12,512 bases of DNA from Acidimicrobiia bacterium UBA6912 (GCA_002450985.1 DKBA01000067.1:24091-36602); one strand, 5' to 3'. Counted from the first letter of the stretch, positions 1-6,533 are shown. Translations and numbers: made by a program. Notes: a model not told the origin generated them from the sequence alone.

Positions 1-188
1 GGGTCGATGCAGAAGCCGCTCGACCGTCCGTAGGTGGTGAGCACGATCTCGTCGTGCTCTCTCGCCCGAACGTAGCAGAGGCCTCGCTGTCCCTCCCGCA
101 GCTTGCATTCCCTGGGGCAGAGGTCGCACTGGATCCGGCCGTCGTCCAGGCGGTGCCAGTACCGCGTCGAGACGGTGGTGGCTGCCAT
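1..188 (-). CDS. amrS: AmmeMemoRadiSam-type radical SAM protein, N-terminal fragment
   Basis: Only the first 62 codons are present; the rest runs off the left edge. Reading the minus strand from the ATG at 188 gives a protein opening with WHRLDDGRIQCDLCPRECKL, followed by GQRGLCYVR and TYGRSSGFCIDP. Cysteines at residues 21, 24, 28 and 38 form the N-terminal Cys cluster typical of the AmmeMemoRadiSam system radical SAM enzyme family, which resembles pyruvate formate-lyase activating enzyme. The TYGRSSGFCIDP segment lines up with the family's conserved YGR...DPIEKKP region just before the radical SAM domain. The CxxxCxxC cluster of the radical SAM core would lie beyond the window. The substrate of this family is not known to me. 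A purine-rich GGTGGAG precedes the ATG closely. The usual Memo and AMMECR1 partners are not visible. Confidence 0.8.
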   Translation of the reverse strand, partial: MAATTVSTRYWHRLDDGRIQCDLCPRECKLREGQRGLCYVRAREHDEIVLTTYGRSSGFCID

Positions 189-263
189 GACTCCACCGTA
201 GGCGTCCGTCGCGAGCCCGACTAGAGCCGGTTGGCGTCTGATGCGGTCCGAGCCCCGATGCGA

Positions 264-290
264 CCGACCCCGCCGCGGACGTTGGGTCGG
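264..290. repeat. 7-bp inverted repeat in divergent intergenic region
   Basis: CCGACCC at 264-270 and GGGTCGG at 284-290 are exact reverse complements separated by 13 bases. They lie between the divergent radical SAM gene and the 87-aa gene (intergenic 189-347). It could be an operator or a weak hairpin. In GC-rich DNA a 7-bp match of this kind can be chance. I found no convincing -35/-10 pair next to it. Confidence 0.25.
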
Positions 291-317
291 ACTTCGTGCC
301 ATCATGAGCCTCGGGGA

Positions 318-346
318 GACTGACACCTGGGCCGTGGAGGTCAGTC
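318..346 (+). promoter_or_regulatory. Possible hairpin masking the ribosome binding site of the 87-aa gene
   Basis: GACTGAC at 318-324 pairs exactly with GTCAGTC at 340-346. Allowing a 2-base AC bulge, CT at 327-328 also pairs with AG at 338-339, giving about 9 base pairs. The Shine-Dalgarno GGAGG (336-340) sits partly in the loop and partly in the stem, and the ATG follows at 348. Such a fold would limit translation until melted or bound. Whether the transcript starts upstream of 318 is unknown, so the role is inferred. Confidence 0.3.
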
Positions 347-347
347 G

Positions 348-611
348 ATGACAAGTTCATGGGCCGCAGACGATGCGGTCGAGCCGCCGCGTGCCGCCGA
401 TGCGGTGCGGCGCTATCTCGCCATGCTCGAGCCGGAAGCGGAGCAGCCGGGCGACCTCTCGATGGAGAACCTCGAGGAGGAGTTCGTTCGCTGTGCCGCC
501 GCCTACGGGACGCAGCACGGCCTCTCGTTCGGGGATTGGCGCAGCGCCGGAGTCGGTGCCGAGGTCCTGTGGCGCGCCGGCATCACCGACGACCCGGGAG
601 AGGCCGTGTAA
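348..611 (+). CDS. Small conserved-looking protein of unknown function (87 aa)
   Basis: The ATG at 348 has a good ribosome binding site (GGAGG, 336-340, seven bases away), which supports a real gene despite its size. The protein is acidic, with no signal peptide, membrane segment or cysteine pair. Residues 40-79 contain ENLEEEFVRCAAAYGTQHG followed by a W-R-x-x-G-V...VLWRAGI ending. This resembles a C-terminal pattern (F-V-x-x-A-x-x-Y-G...G-I-S-x-x-x-W-R-x-x-G-V-x-x-x-V-L-x-x-A-G-I) that I recall from short uncharacterised actinobacterial proteins. It stands alone on this strand, divergent from the radical SAM gene and convergent with the dehydratase gene. No function can be assigned. Confidence 0.7.
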   Translation: MTSSWAADDAVEPPRAADAVRRYLAMLEPEAEQPGDLSMENLEEEFVRCAAAYGTQHGLSFGDWRSAGVGAEVLWRAGITDDPGEAV

Positions 612-680
612 CGGAGTGCGCAGCGCGTGCCGGCGAGCACGAATCGCACCCGCTCGACCCGCCGTCGGCAACGGGGATGG

Positions 681-2417
681 TCAGTGCGACTCGCGTCGGA
701 CCTCGGACCCGCCTGCGCCGACCAGGAAGTCCAGATCGGCGCCGCGGTCGGCCTGGAGCACGTGGTCGATGTAGAGCCTGGCGTACCCGCGGTGGTACTC
801 GGGCTCGGGGGGTGACCACGCGGCGCGCCGCCGCCGCAGCTCGTCGTCGGTGACGTCGAGGCGGAGCTCACGTCCCTCGACGTCGAGGACGATCCTGTCG
901 CCGCTGCGCACGAGCGCGAGCGGTCCGCCGATCGCCGCCTCCGGGGCGACGTGGAGCACGACGGTGCCGTAGGCGGTGCCGCTCATCCTGGCGTCGGAGA
1001 TCCGGACCATGTCGGTCACGCCGCGCTCCAGCAACCTGCGGGGGAGCGGCATGTTGCCCACCTCGGGCATGCCCGGGTAGCCGCGAGGTCCGCAACCCTT
1101 GAGCACGAGCACAGAGTCGGCATCGACCTCGAGGGCGGGATCGTCGATGCGGGTCTTGAAGTCCTCGATGCTCTCGAAGACGACCGCCCGTCCTTCGTGT
1201 CGCAGCAGGTGGGCGGACGCCGCCGCCGGCTTGATGACGGCGCCGTCGGGGGCGAGGTTGCCCCGCAGCACGGCGAGACCGGCGTCCGGCGTGAGCGGCG
1301 CCGAGCGCTGCCGGATCACCTCGTCACCGTGCCGCATGGCAGCCGCGTACTCGTCGCGAAGCGGCCGGCCCGACACGGTCGGTGCGCTGCCGTCGATCAG
1401 GTCGTCGAGCTCGCGCAGCACGGCGGGCATCCCCCCGGATCGGGAGAACTCCTCCATCAGGAACCGTCCGGCGGGCATGAGATCGACGAGCAGCGGCACG
1501 CCGCGGCCGAGACGGTCCCAGTCGTCGAGGGTGAAGTCGACGCCGAGTCGCCCTGCGATCGCCAGGAGGTGGACGACGGCGTTGGTCGAGCCGCCGATCG
1601 CGGCGCAGGCTCGCACTGCATTGGCGAAGGCGGCGGGTCCGAGAACCCGCGAGAGGCGCACGTCCTCTCGCACCATCTCGACGATGCGCCGCCCGGTGAG
1701 GTGGGCGAGCACGGCGCGTCGTGAGTCGGCGGCGGGGAGGTCTCCATTCCGGGGGAGGGTGACGCCCATCGCCTCGACGAGACATGCCATCGTCGAGGCG
1801 GTTCCCATGGTGTTGCAGAACCCCTTGCTGCGCGACATCCCCGACTCGGCGGCCAGGAACTCCTCCCGGGTGATGTCCCCGGCGCGCATCGCCTCGGAGA
1901 GCCGCCACACATCGGTGCCGCTCCCGATCGCCCTGCCCTGGTACCAGCCGTCGAGCTTCGGCCCTCCCGAGAGCACGATCGTCGGCAGGTCGACACTCGC
2001 CGCCCCCATGAGCTGGGCGGGGGTGTTCTTGTCGCAGCCGCCGAGCAGGACGACGCCGTCGATGGGATTGCCGCGGATGGACTCCTCGACGGCCATGCTC
2101 ATCAGATTGCGGAACAGCATCGCGGTGGGGAGCATCTGGGTCTCGCCGAGCGACATCGCCGGGAACACGAGAGGGACGCCGCCCGCCTCCCACACGCCCC
2201 TCTCGACGTGCTCGGCGAGGTCGTCGAGGTGGCTGTTGCACGGGGTGAGATCGGAGGCGCTCGAGCAGATGCCGATCATCGGGCGCCCCGCAAACAGGTC
2301 GTCCGGATAGCCGTCGGACTTCATCCACGAGCGGTGGATGAACCCGTCGCGATCGTCCTTGCCGTACCAGCGAGCCGAGCGGAGGGCGGGTGTCGGGACC
2401 GGTCGACCGTCGCTCAC
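681..2417 (-). CDS. IlvD/Edd-family sugar-acid dehydratase (L-arabinonate/L-fuconate type)
   Basis: The 578-aa product dehydrates an aldonic acid to a 2-keto-3-deoxy acid using a [2Fe-2S] cluster and Mg2+. Likely cluster ligands are Cys60 (SDLTPCNSHLDDLA), Cys128 (GGCDKNTP) and Cys201 (GFCNTMGTASTMA). The conserved SDARMSG near residue 479 supplies the family's catalytic serine. The ending YIDHVLQADRGADLDFLVGA followed by a terminal RESH is typical of the sugar-acid branch rather than of the branched-chain amino-acid enzyme IlvD. The GTG at 2417 is chosen because its GTGA overlaps the stop of the upstream hydrolase gene, and the length then matches the family; in-frame sequence above it is hydrolase coding region. 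The hydrolase neighbour argues for a non-phosphorylating sugar pathway. The exact substrate (fuconate, arabinonate, rhamnonate or xylonate) cannot be told from sequence alone. Confidence 0.88.
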   Translation of the reverse strand: MSDGRPVPTPALRSARWYGKDDRDGFIHRSWMKSDGYPDDLFAGRPMIGICSSASDLTPCNSHLDDLAEHVERGVWEAGGVPLVFPAMSLGETQMLPTAMLFRNLMSMAVEESIRGNPIDGVVLLGGCDKNTPAQLMGAASVDLPTIVLSGGPKLDGWYQGRAIGSGTDVWRLSEAMRAGDITREEFLAAESGMSRSKGFCNTMGTASTMACLVEAMGVTLPRNGDLPAADSRRAVLAHLTGRRIVEMVREDVRLSRVLGPAAFANAVRACAAIGGSTNAVVHLLAIAGRLGVDFTLDDWDRLGRGVPLLVDLMPAGRFLMEEFSRSGGMPAVLRELDDLIDGSAPTVSGRPLRDEYAAAMRHGDEVIRQRSAPLTPDAGLAVLRGNLAPDGAVIKPAAASAHLLRHEGRAVVFESIEDFKTRIDDPALEVDADSVLVLKGCGPRGYPGMPEVGNMPLPRRLLERGVTDMVRISDARMSGTAYGTVVLHVAPEAAIGGPLALVRSGDRIVLDVEGRELRLDVTDDELRRRRAAWSPPEPEYHRGYARLYIDHVLQADRGADLDFLVGAGGSEVRRESH

Positions 2418-3259
2418 CGTGCCGCCACCACACGCTGCTCCTGCACCCCGAGACCGGTGATGCCGAGCCGCATCACGTTGCCGCTCTGCAGCCAGACCGG
2501 AGGGTCGTAGCCGAGGCCGACGCCGGGCGGGGTCCCCGTGGCGATGATGTCCCCGGGCTGGAGGCTCATGAAGCGGCTGACGTAGGCGACGAGCTCGTCG
2601 ACGCCGAAGATCATCTCGGCGGTGGTGCCGTCCTGGCGGCGCCGCCCGTCGACCTCCAGCCAGATGTCGAGCGCCTGTGGGTCGGGCACCTCGTCTGCGG
2701 TGACGAGCCACGGTCCGATCGGCGCGAACGTGTCGCAACTCTTGCCCTTCACCCACTGGCCGGTCCCTTCCAGCTGGAACGCCCGCTCGCTGACGTCGTT
2801 CACGATGCAGTACCCGGCGATGTGGTGGCGGGCGAAGTCGGGCTCCACGTGCTTGGCGGGCGCACCGATCACCACGCCGAGCTCGACCTCCCAGTCGACC
2901 TTGGTGGCGCCGATCGGCATCACCACGTCGTCGAACGGGCCGGAGATGGCCGACGTCGCCTTCATGAAGAGCACCGGGTCATCGGGAACCGCCATACCCG
3001 ACTCGGCGGCATGCGCCGAGTAGTTGAGGCCGACGCACACGACTTTGCCGACGCCGGCCACGCAAGGGCCGAGCCGCACCGAGCCGTCGACCACGGGGAG
3101 CGTGGCCGGGTCGATCTCGGCGAGCCGGCGCAGCACCTGGGGGAGCAGCGCGTACCCGTCGATGTTGGAGATGTGCCCCGACAGCGAACGGATGCGACCT
3201 CTATCGTCGACCAGGCCGGGGCGCTCGAGGCCCATCCGTCCGTACCGCACCAGCTTCAC
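2414..3259 (-). CDS. Fumarylacetoacetate hydrolase-family protein, probable 2,4-diketo-3-deoxy-sugar-acid hydrolase
   Basis: The 281-aa protein has an N-terminal domain starting MKLVRYGRMGLERPGLVDD and the FAH catalytic core from about residue 70. Visible core motifs are VGLNYSAHAAE (76-86), the metal-binding pair Glu124/Glu126 in VDWEVELG, Asp155 in IVNDVSERA, KGKSCDTFAPIGPW (171-184), and TGTPPGVG (241-248). The family cleaves or hydrolyses C-C bonds in diketo acids in the cytoplasm. This sub-type is often labelled ureidoglycolate lyase, but it resembles 2,4-diketo-3-deoxy-L-fuconate hydrolases. The GTG start at 3259 follows a GAGAGGAG ribosome binding site. It is co-directional with, and overlaps by four bases, the dehydratase gene, and lies 13 bases after a dehydrogenase remnant. 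This supports the sugar-acid assignment by inference. Confidence 0.85.
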   Translation of the reverse strand: MKLVRYGRMGLERPGLVDDRGRIRSLSGHISNIDGYALLPQVLRRLAEIDPATLPVVDGSVRLGPCVAGVGKVVCVGLNYSAHAAESGMAVPDDPVLFMKATSAISGPFDDVVMPIGATKVDWEVELGVVIGAPAKHVEPDFARHHIAGYCIVNDVSERAFQLEGTGQWVKGKSCDTFAPIGPWLVTADEVPDPQALDIWLEVDGRRRQDGTTAEMIFGVDELVAYVSRFMSLQPGDIIATGTPPGVGLGYDPPVWLQSGNVMRLGITGLGVQEQRVVAAR

Positions 3260-3272
3260 CGCCTCGCTCCTC

Positions 3273-3351
3273 TCACAGCGTCATGCCGCCGTCGGCGACC
3301 GGCACGGCGCCGGTCGTACGCCGATTCGTCGGAGGCGAGATCCACCGCGCG
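3273..3351 (-). pseudogene. C-terminal remnant of a short-chain dehydrogenase/reductase, frameshifted
   Basis: On the minus strand, 3351 downward reads RAVDLASDESAY in one frame. After about two missing bases it continues in another frame as TGAVPVADGGMTL, then TGA at 3275-3273. Together they form the hallmark SDR ending (LASDES.YVTGA...VDGG.). TAC-GACCGGC would restore both parts if it read TAC-GTG-ACC-GGC. No SDR Rossmann motif (TGxxxGxG) or YxxxK was seen upstream in the minus-strand sequence to 3456, so only the last ~24 codons survive. The remnant ends 13 bases before the hydrolase start, as a former operon gene would. An SDR acting on 2-keto-3-deoxy sugar acids is the expected partner of this dehydratase/hydrolase pair. 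A sequencing indel alone cannot explain the missing body of the gene. Confidence 0.6.
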
Positions 3352-3456
3352 CCGTGCTCGAGCATCTCGGGTGCGCGTGCCGTCCAGCCGACTCGTCACA
3401 TGCGGGAATCTACCCGGTTGCGGCGTCGGCCCTGCTCTCGGGACGGCCTGCAACGC

Positions 3457-3490
3457 GGCGGAGCCCCGGCCGTGGGGCCGGGGCTCCGCC
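3457..3490 (-). terminator. Strong hairpin terminator after the PhoX-like gene
   Basis: A perfect 15-bp stem (3457-3471 with 3476-3490) closes on the 4-base loop GTGG. It begins 21 bases past the stop codon of the minus-strand PhoX-like gene. The stem is almost all G:C and there is no clear U-run after it, as is common in high-GC actinobacteria. It should separate the PhoX-like transcript from the hydrolase/dehydratase pair downstream on the same strand. Confidence 0.75.
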
Positions 3491-3511
3491 ACACCGAATC
3501 GGATGGATCAG

Positions 3512-5041
3512 CTAGCTGCCGGGGATCGTCATGAGCATGAGCTGCCCGGACTCCCGTTTGTAGAGCACGTCCCCGATCTGCTCCTCGGCGACGTTCGAGC
3601 CATGCGCCTGCACGTCCAGCAGCCAGGTGCCGGGACCGAACCAGGCCGAGGCGTCGACGATGCCGCTCGACTCGCCATCGGGATCGTTCACGGTTGCTAC
3701 GACGCTCCATGCGCCGCTTGCATAATCGTACCGCCAGATCGCAGCTTCGTCGGTGTCCTCTTGCACCATCAAGCTGTTGGCGCTCACGCCGACGTTGTCC
3801 GGACTGGTGAACGCAACGTACTCGGGGCTCCCGGGAGCATCCCCGTCGGCGAGCACCGAGAAGCTCACCACCTTGCGCGGATTGTTCTCGTCGAAGACGA
3901 ACTTGAAGATCCGGCCGTTGTCGGCGAACCCGACGGTACCGCTGGGGCCCCGCACGAGACGGCCGGTGGTGTCGTCATGAACCACGCGTGTGGCGCCGGT
4001 GTCGGCGACGTAGACGACGCTCGGGTCGTTGACGTCGTAGGCAAGGTCCTCGAGGCGGATGAACTGGAACACGTTGTGCTCGTTCGACCAGTTCTCCAGC
4101 GCATCCTGAGGTGCTTCACCGGTCTCCCCGCGGGCGATCTGCTTCGGCACCCTGATGAACTCGCCCTGCCAGTCGTCGCCCGGCTGGATGTCGAGATAGT
4201 CGTTGGCGCCGTTGAAGGGATCGGTCGGGCTGATCGGTCCGTCGGTGCGGGTCACCCGGAACGCCCACAGGCTGCCCTTGTCGTCCCAGACATGCGACTC
4301 GTGGTTGGCGAGGTACATGTACAGCTGTGATGACGGGGCATTGAACGTATCGTCGGTGGTCAACATCGTGAGCTGGTTGTAGCCCGGGAGCGCAACGGTG
4401 TTCTCGTGGTTGAGGCGTCCCATTCCGGCTACCTGGGTGTATTCGCCGGTCACGGCGTCCAGGATGACCTGATAGCCACCCTGCCGCTCCGGAGCGAGCG
4501 ACGGGTCGGCACCGTACGGAGCGTCCGCCGGCACAGGCACGATGTCATTCGTCTCCTCCCCGACGAAGAACGTGTAGTTGGAGAAGCCCTCGGCGGGCCC
4601 GGCCATGTTGGCCGAGCAGAAGCGGAGGTAGCCGTTCTCGGGACCGATGGCCACCTCAGCGTTGAGCACGCCGCCCTGGTCGGGGCCGGGCGCAGTGTCG
4701 AGGGTGAGCTTTGTGACGCTGGCGTCCTGGAAGTCGGCAGCGCCGCGGAATGGCACCGTCGATTGCTCGTGGGCCACGAAGACGTTGACCATGCCGTCGC
4801 TTCCAGCAGGTGCGATGCCTATGCCGTCCGGGATGCCTTCGAAGGTCACGCCATCGACGGTCTCTCCCGAGCTGATGATCGCTTTCACCGTCGATCCGGC
4901 CGGTACCCCTGCGTCGAGGGTGATGTACGGGGACTCCGGCGTGAGAAACCCACCGCTGGCGCCCACCGGAGCCGGAGCCATCACCACCATCAACACGAAC
5001 GCCGCGGCGAGCGGCCAGACTCGTCTCAGGATTCGAGACAT
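3512..5041 (-). CDS. Secreted PhoX/DUF839-like beta-propeller protein
   Basis: The 509-aa protein begins with a clear Sec signal peptide: Arg residues at 3, 6 and 7, a hydrophobic run LAAAFVLMVVMA, and a likely cut after PVGA or GAS near residue 28. The mature part is acidic and rich in beta-type and Asp-Gly turns. Segments resembling PhoX/DUF839 proteins include NHENTVALPG (211-220), DLAYDVNDPSVVYVADTGA (332-350), NGRIFKFVFD (375-384), and SPDNVGVSANSLMVQED (413-429). The last is the usual 'P-D-N-L...L-W-I-x-x-D' type motif. GTWLLDVQAH (471-480) fits the same group. PhoX enzymes are secreted Ca/Fe phosphatases, but I cannot confirm their metal ligands here, so phosphatase activity is uncertain. 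The ATG at 5041 has a GAAGGGGA ribosome binding site. It is monocistronic, ending at a terminator hairpin, and divergent from the paa operon. Confidence 0.6.
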   Translation of the reverse strand: MSRILRRVWPLAAAFVLMVVMAPAPVGASGGFLTPESPYITLDAGVPAGSTVKAIISSGETVDGVTFEGIPDGIGIAPAGSDGMVNVFVAHEQSTVPFRGAADFQDASVTKLTLDTAPGPDQGGVLNAEVAIGPENGYLRFCSANMAGPAEGFSNYTFFVGEETNDIVPVPADAPYGADPSLAPERQGGYQVILDAVTGEYTQVAGMGRLNHENTVALPGYNQLTMLTTDDTFNAPSSQLYMYLANHESHVWDDKGSLWAFRVTRTDGPISPTDPFNGANDYLDIQPGDDWQGEFIRVPKQIARGETGEAPQDALENWSNEHNVFQFIRLEDLAYDVNDPSVVYVADTGATRVVHDDTTGRLVRGPSGTVGFADNGRIFKFVFDENNPRKVVSFSVLADGDAPGSPEYVAFTSPDNVGVSANSLMVQEDTDEAAIWRYDYASGAWSVVATVNDPDGESSGIVDASAWFGPGTWLLDVQAHGSNVAEEQIGDVLYKRESGQLMLMTIPGS

Positions 5042-5120
5042 CGAATATCCCCTTCCCCTGTCGTCGGGTGCGCCGCCCTGTCGCCGGCAGCGCCTTGTGC
5101 GACCCTCATGGGCTCTGAGA

Positions 5121-5161
5121 GGGAGCGTACTCGCGCGCGACGCGCGATGTCGGACGCTCCC
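5121..5161. repeat. Nested 41-nt inverted repeat in the phoX-like/paaA divergent region
   Basis: An outer perfect 8-bp arm (GGGAGCGT at 5121-5128, ACGCTCCC at 5154-5161) encloses an inner perfect 7-bp arm (TCGCGCG at 5131-5137, CGCGCGA at 5141-5147) with a CGA loop. The arms are separated by small asymmetric internal loops (AC and TGTCGG). The element lies upstream of both divergent promoters, so it is not an obvious gene-end terminator. It could be a protein-binding palindrome, a cruciform or an insulator against transcription from either side. Confidence 0.5.
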
Positions 5162-5170
5162 ACCCACCAC

Positions 5171-5199
5171 TTCACAAACGAACGGTCGTTCGCTAAGGT
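5171..5199 (+). promoter_or_regulatory. Sigma-70-type promoter of the paa operon
   Basis: TTCACA (5171-5176) and TAAGGT (5194-5199) are separated by exactly 17 bases and resemble TTGACA and the TAnnnT form of the -10 box. Transcription would start near 5206, leaving a leader of about 28 bases with AGGAG at 5218-5222 before the paaA ATG at 5234. The PaaR-like palindrome occupies most of the spacer, as expected for a repressed promoter. Confidence 0.5.
5179..5192. promoter_or_regulatory. Candidate PaaR operator
   Basis: The 14-bp palindrome CGAACGGTCGTTCG has 6-bp arms (CGAACG/CGTTCG) around GT. It fits the pattern CNAACGNNCGTTNG that I recall for the TetR-family PaaR of Thermus thermophilus. 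It lies between the -35 and -10 boxes of the paa promoter, where bound repressor would block RNA polymerase. The paaR-like gene at the end of the same operon suggests autoregulation. Binding is inferred. Confidence 0.6.
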
Positions 5200-5233
5200 G
5201 CCGGGCGACGCCGAGGCAGGAGCAACGAGCCCG

Positions 5234-6175
5234 ATGACCGGAGAGCAGCGGTTTCAGGCCATCATCGACGCCGACGACAAGATCGAGCCGACCGACTGGA
5301 TGCCCGACGAGTATCGCAAGACCCTGATCCGTCAGATCGCCCAGCACGCCCACTCCGAGGTGATCGGCATGCAGCCCGAGGGGAACTGGATCTCGCGAGC
5401 CCCGAGCCTCAAACGCAAGGCGATCCTGATGGCGAAGGTCCAGGACGAGGCCGGCCATGGGCTCTACCTCTATTCGGCGACCGAGACCCTCGGCATCGGC
5501 CGCGACGAGCTCGTCGATCTGCTCCACGCCGGACGGCACAAGTACTCGTCGATCTTCAACTACCCGACGCTCAACTGGGCCGACATCGGTGCGATCGGCT
5601 GGCTCGTCGACGGGGCGGCGATCACCAACCAGGTGATGCTCACCCGAACCTCCTACGGGCCCTACTCGCGGGCGATGGTCCGTATCTGCAAGGAGGAGTC
5701 GTTCCACCAGCGCCAGGGTTACGAGCTGCTGCTGAGGCTGTGCCGGGGCTCGGAGGAGCAGAAGGCGATGGCGCAGGATGCGGTCAACCGCTGGTGGTGG
5801 CCATCGCTGATGATGTTCGGTCCCCACGATGCGGAATCGACGCATACCCAGCAGTCGATGGCGTGGAAGATCAAGCGCGTCTCCAACGACGACCTCCGCC
5901 AGCAGTTCGTCGACATGACCGTGCCCCAGGCGGAGTACCTGGGGCTCGCGCTCCCTGATCCCGATCTGCGCTGGAACGAGGCGCGCGGCCACTACGACTT
6001 CGGCGACATCGACTGGGCCGAGTTCTGGAACGTCGTCAAAGGCAACGGCCCGATGAACCGCGAGCGCATGGAGCACAAGCGCCGGGCGTGGGACGAAGGT
6101 GCCTGGGTGCGAGAGGCGGCTGCGGCACACGCGGCGAAGCAGCAGGCCCGACGGGTCGCCAAGAAGAGCGCGTGA
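5234..6175 (+). CDS. paaA: Phenylacetyl-CoA 1,2-epoxidase, catalytic subunit PaaA
   Basis: PaaA is the di-iron oxygenase subunit of the cytoplasmic PaaABCE complex that converts phenylacetyl-CoA, with O2 and NADPH, to the ring 1,2-epoxide. The 313-aa product is close to the usual length and carries the family signatures throughout: IEPTDWMPDEYRKTLIRQI, GNWISRAP, KYSSIFNYPTLNWADIGAIG. Iron ligands expected from known PaaA are visible as Glu42 (HSE), Glu72/His75 (DEAGH), Asp126 (LVDG) and Glu155/His158 (EESFH). The ATG at 5234 is chosen over one at 5147 because it matches known PaaA N-termini (MT.E.RF) and has AGGAG upstream, while the earlier ATG lies inside the promoter/hairpin region. It is the first gene of the operon, and its stop overlaps the paaB ribosome binding site. 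Confidence 0.97.
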   Translation: MTGEQRFQAIIDADDKIEPTDWMPDEYRKTLIRQIAQHAHSEVIGMQPEGNWISRAPSLKRKAILMAKVQDEAGHGLYLYSATETLGIGRDELVDLLHAGRHKYSSIFNYPTLNWADIGAIGWLVDGAAITNQVMLTRTSYGPYSRAMVRICKEESFHQRQGYELLLRLCRGSEEQKAMAQDAVNRWWWPSLMMFGPHDAESTHTQQSMAWKIKRVSNDDLRQQFVDMTVPQAEYLGLALPDPDLRWNEARGHYDFGDIDWAEFWNVVKGNGPMNRERMEHKRRAWDEGAWVREAAAAHAAKQQARRVAKKSA

Positions 6176-6188
6176 GGAGAGGCACGAG

Positions 6189-6530
6189 ATGAGTTACGAG
6201 GTACCGCTCGCCCCGGGAGAGAAGGTCGCCGATGTCGAGGCCACCGGCCGCAGCGGCTGGCCGATGTGGGAGGTGTTCGTGCGCCAGCGCCGCGGGCTCA
6301 GCCACATCCACGCCGGCAGCCTGCACGCCCCCGACGCCGAGACCGCGCTGCAGAACGCCCGCGACGTCTACACCAGGCGGGTCGAGGGGGTCAGCGTCTG
6401 GGTCGTGCCGTCGTCTGAGATCACGGCGTCGGACCCCGACGACGCCGATGCGATGTTCGAGCCATTCGGGGAGCAGCCCTATCGCCACGCCACCTACTAC
6501 GAGATCCCCGATGAAGTGGGGCAGATGTGA
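6189..6530 (+). CDS. paaB: Phenylacetyl-CoA 1,2-epoxidase, subunit PaaB
   Basis: PaaB is a small subunit of the epoxidase complex that bridges PaaAC heterodimers. The 113-aa protein contains the diagnostic WPMWEVFVRQRRGLSHIHAG segment (about residues 24-43), the LHAPDAETALQNARDVYTRR helix region, and the VSVWVVPSSEI segment. The tail FEPFGEQPYRHATYYEIPDE also fits the family. The ATG at 6189 is preceded by GAGGAG (6174-6179), which overlaps the paaA stop codon, so translation is tightly linked to paaA. The downstream gap to paaC is 60 bases and holds a heptamer repeat. Confidence 0.96.
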   Translation: MSYEVPLAPGEKVADVEATGRSGWPMWEVFVRQRRGLSHIHAGSLHAPDAETALQNARDVYTRRVEGVSVWVVPSSEITASDPDDADAMFEPFGEQPYRHATYYEIPDEVGQM

Positions 6531-6533
6531 TCC

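Noticed and set aside
626..641. CGTGC/GCACG hairpin between the convergent 87-aa gene and dehydratase gene.
   Set aside because: Only five base pairs with a six-base loop and no U-run; too weak to call a terminator. I see nothing else in 612-680.
2418..2756. Upstream in-frame extension of the dehydratase on the minus strand.
   Set aside because: This stretch is the hydrolase coding region in another frame, and the extension is Arg-rich shadow sequence. The GTG at 2417 gives the normal family length and a GTGA overlap.
3276..3362. Minus-strand 30-codon ORF starting with an ATG at 3362 and ending at the TGA at 3275-3273.
   Set aside because: It is in frame with the SDR tail, but its first half reads through the remnant in the wrong frame and has no ribosome binding site; better explained as a decayed SDR.
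2390..4330. Long plus-strand open frame opposite the hydrolase and the PhoX-like gene.
   Set aside because: It spans two real minus-strand genes, the intergenic gap and the terminator, has low-complexity composition, and has no family motif.
5147..5233. An in-frame upstream ATG would lengthen PaaA by 29 residues.
   Set aside because: It lies in the nested palindrome and upstream of the promoter and operator; the added residues do not match PaaA, and the ATG at 5234 matches known N-termini with AGGAG upstream.
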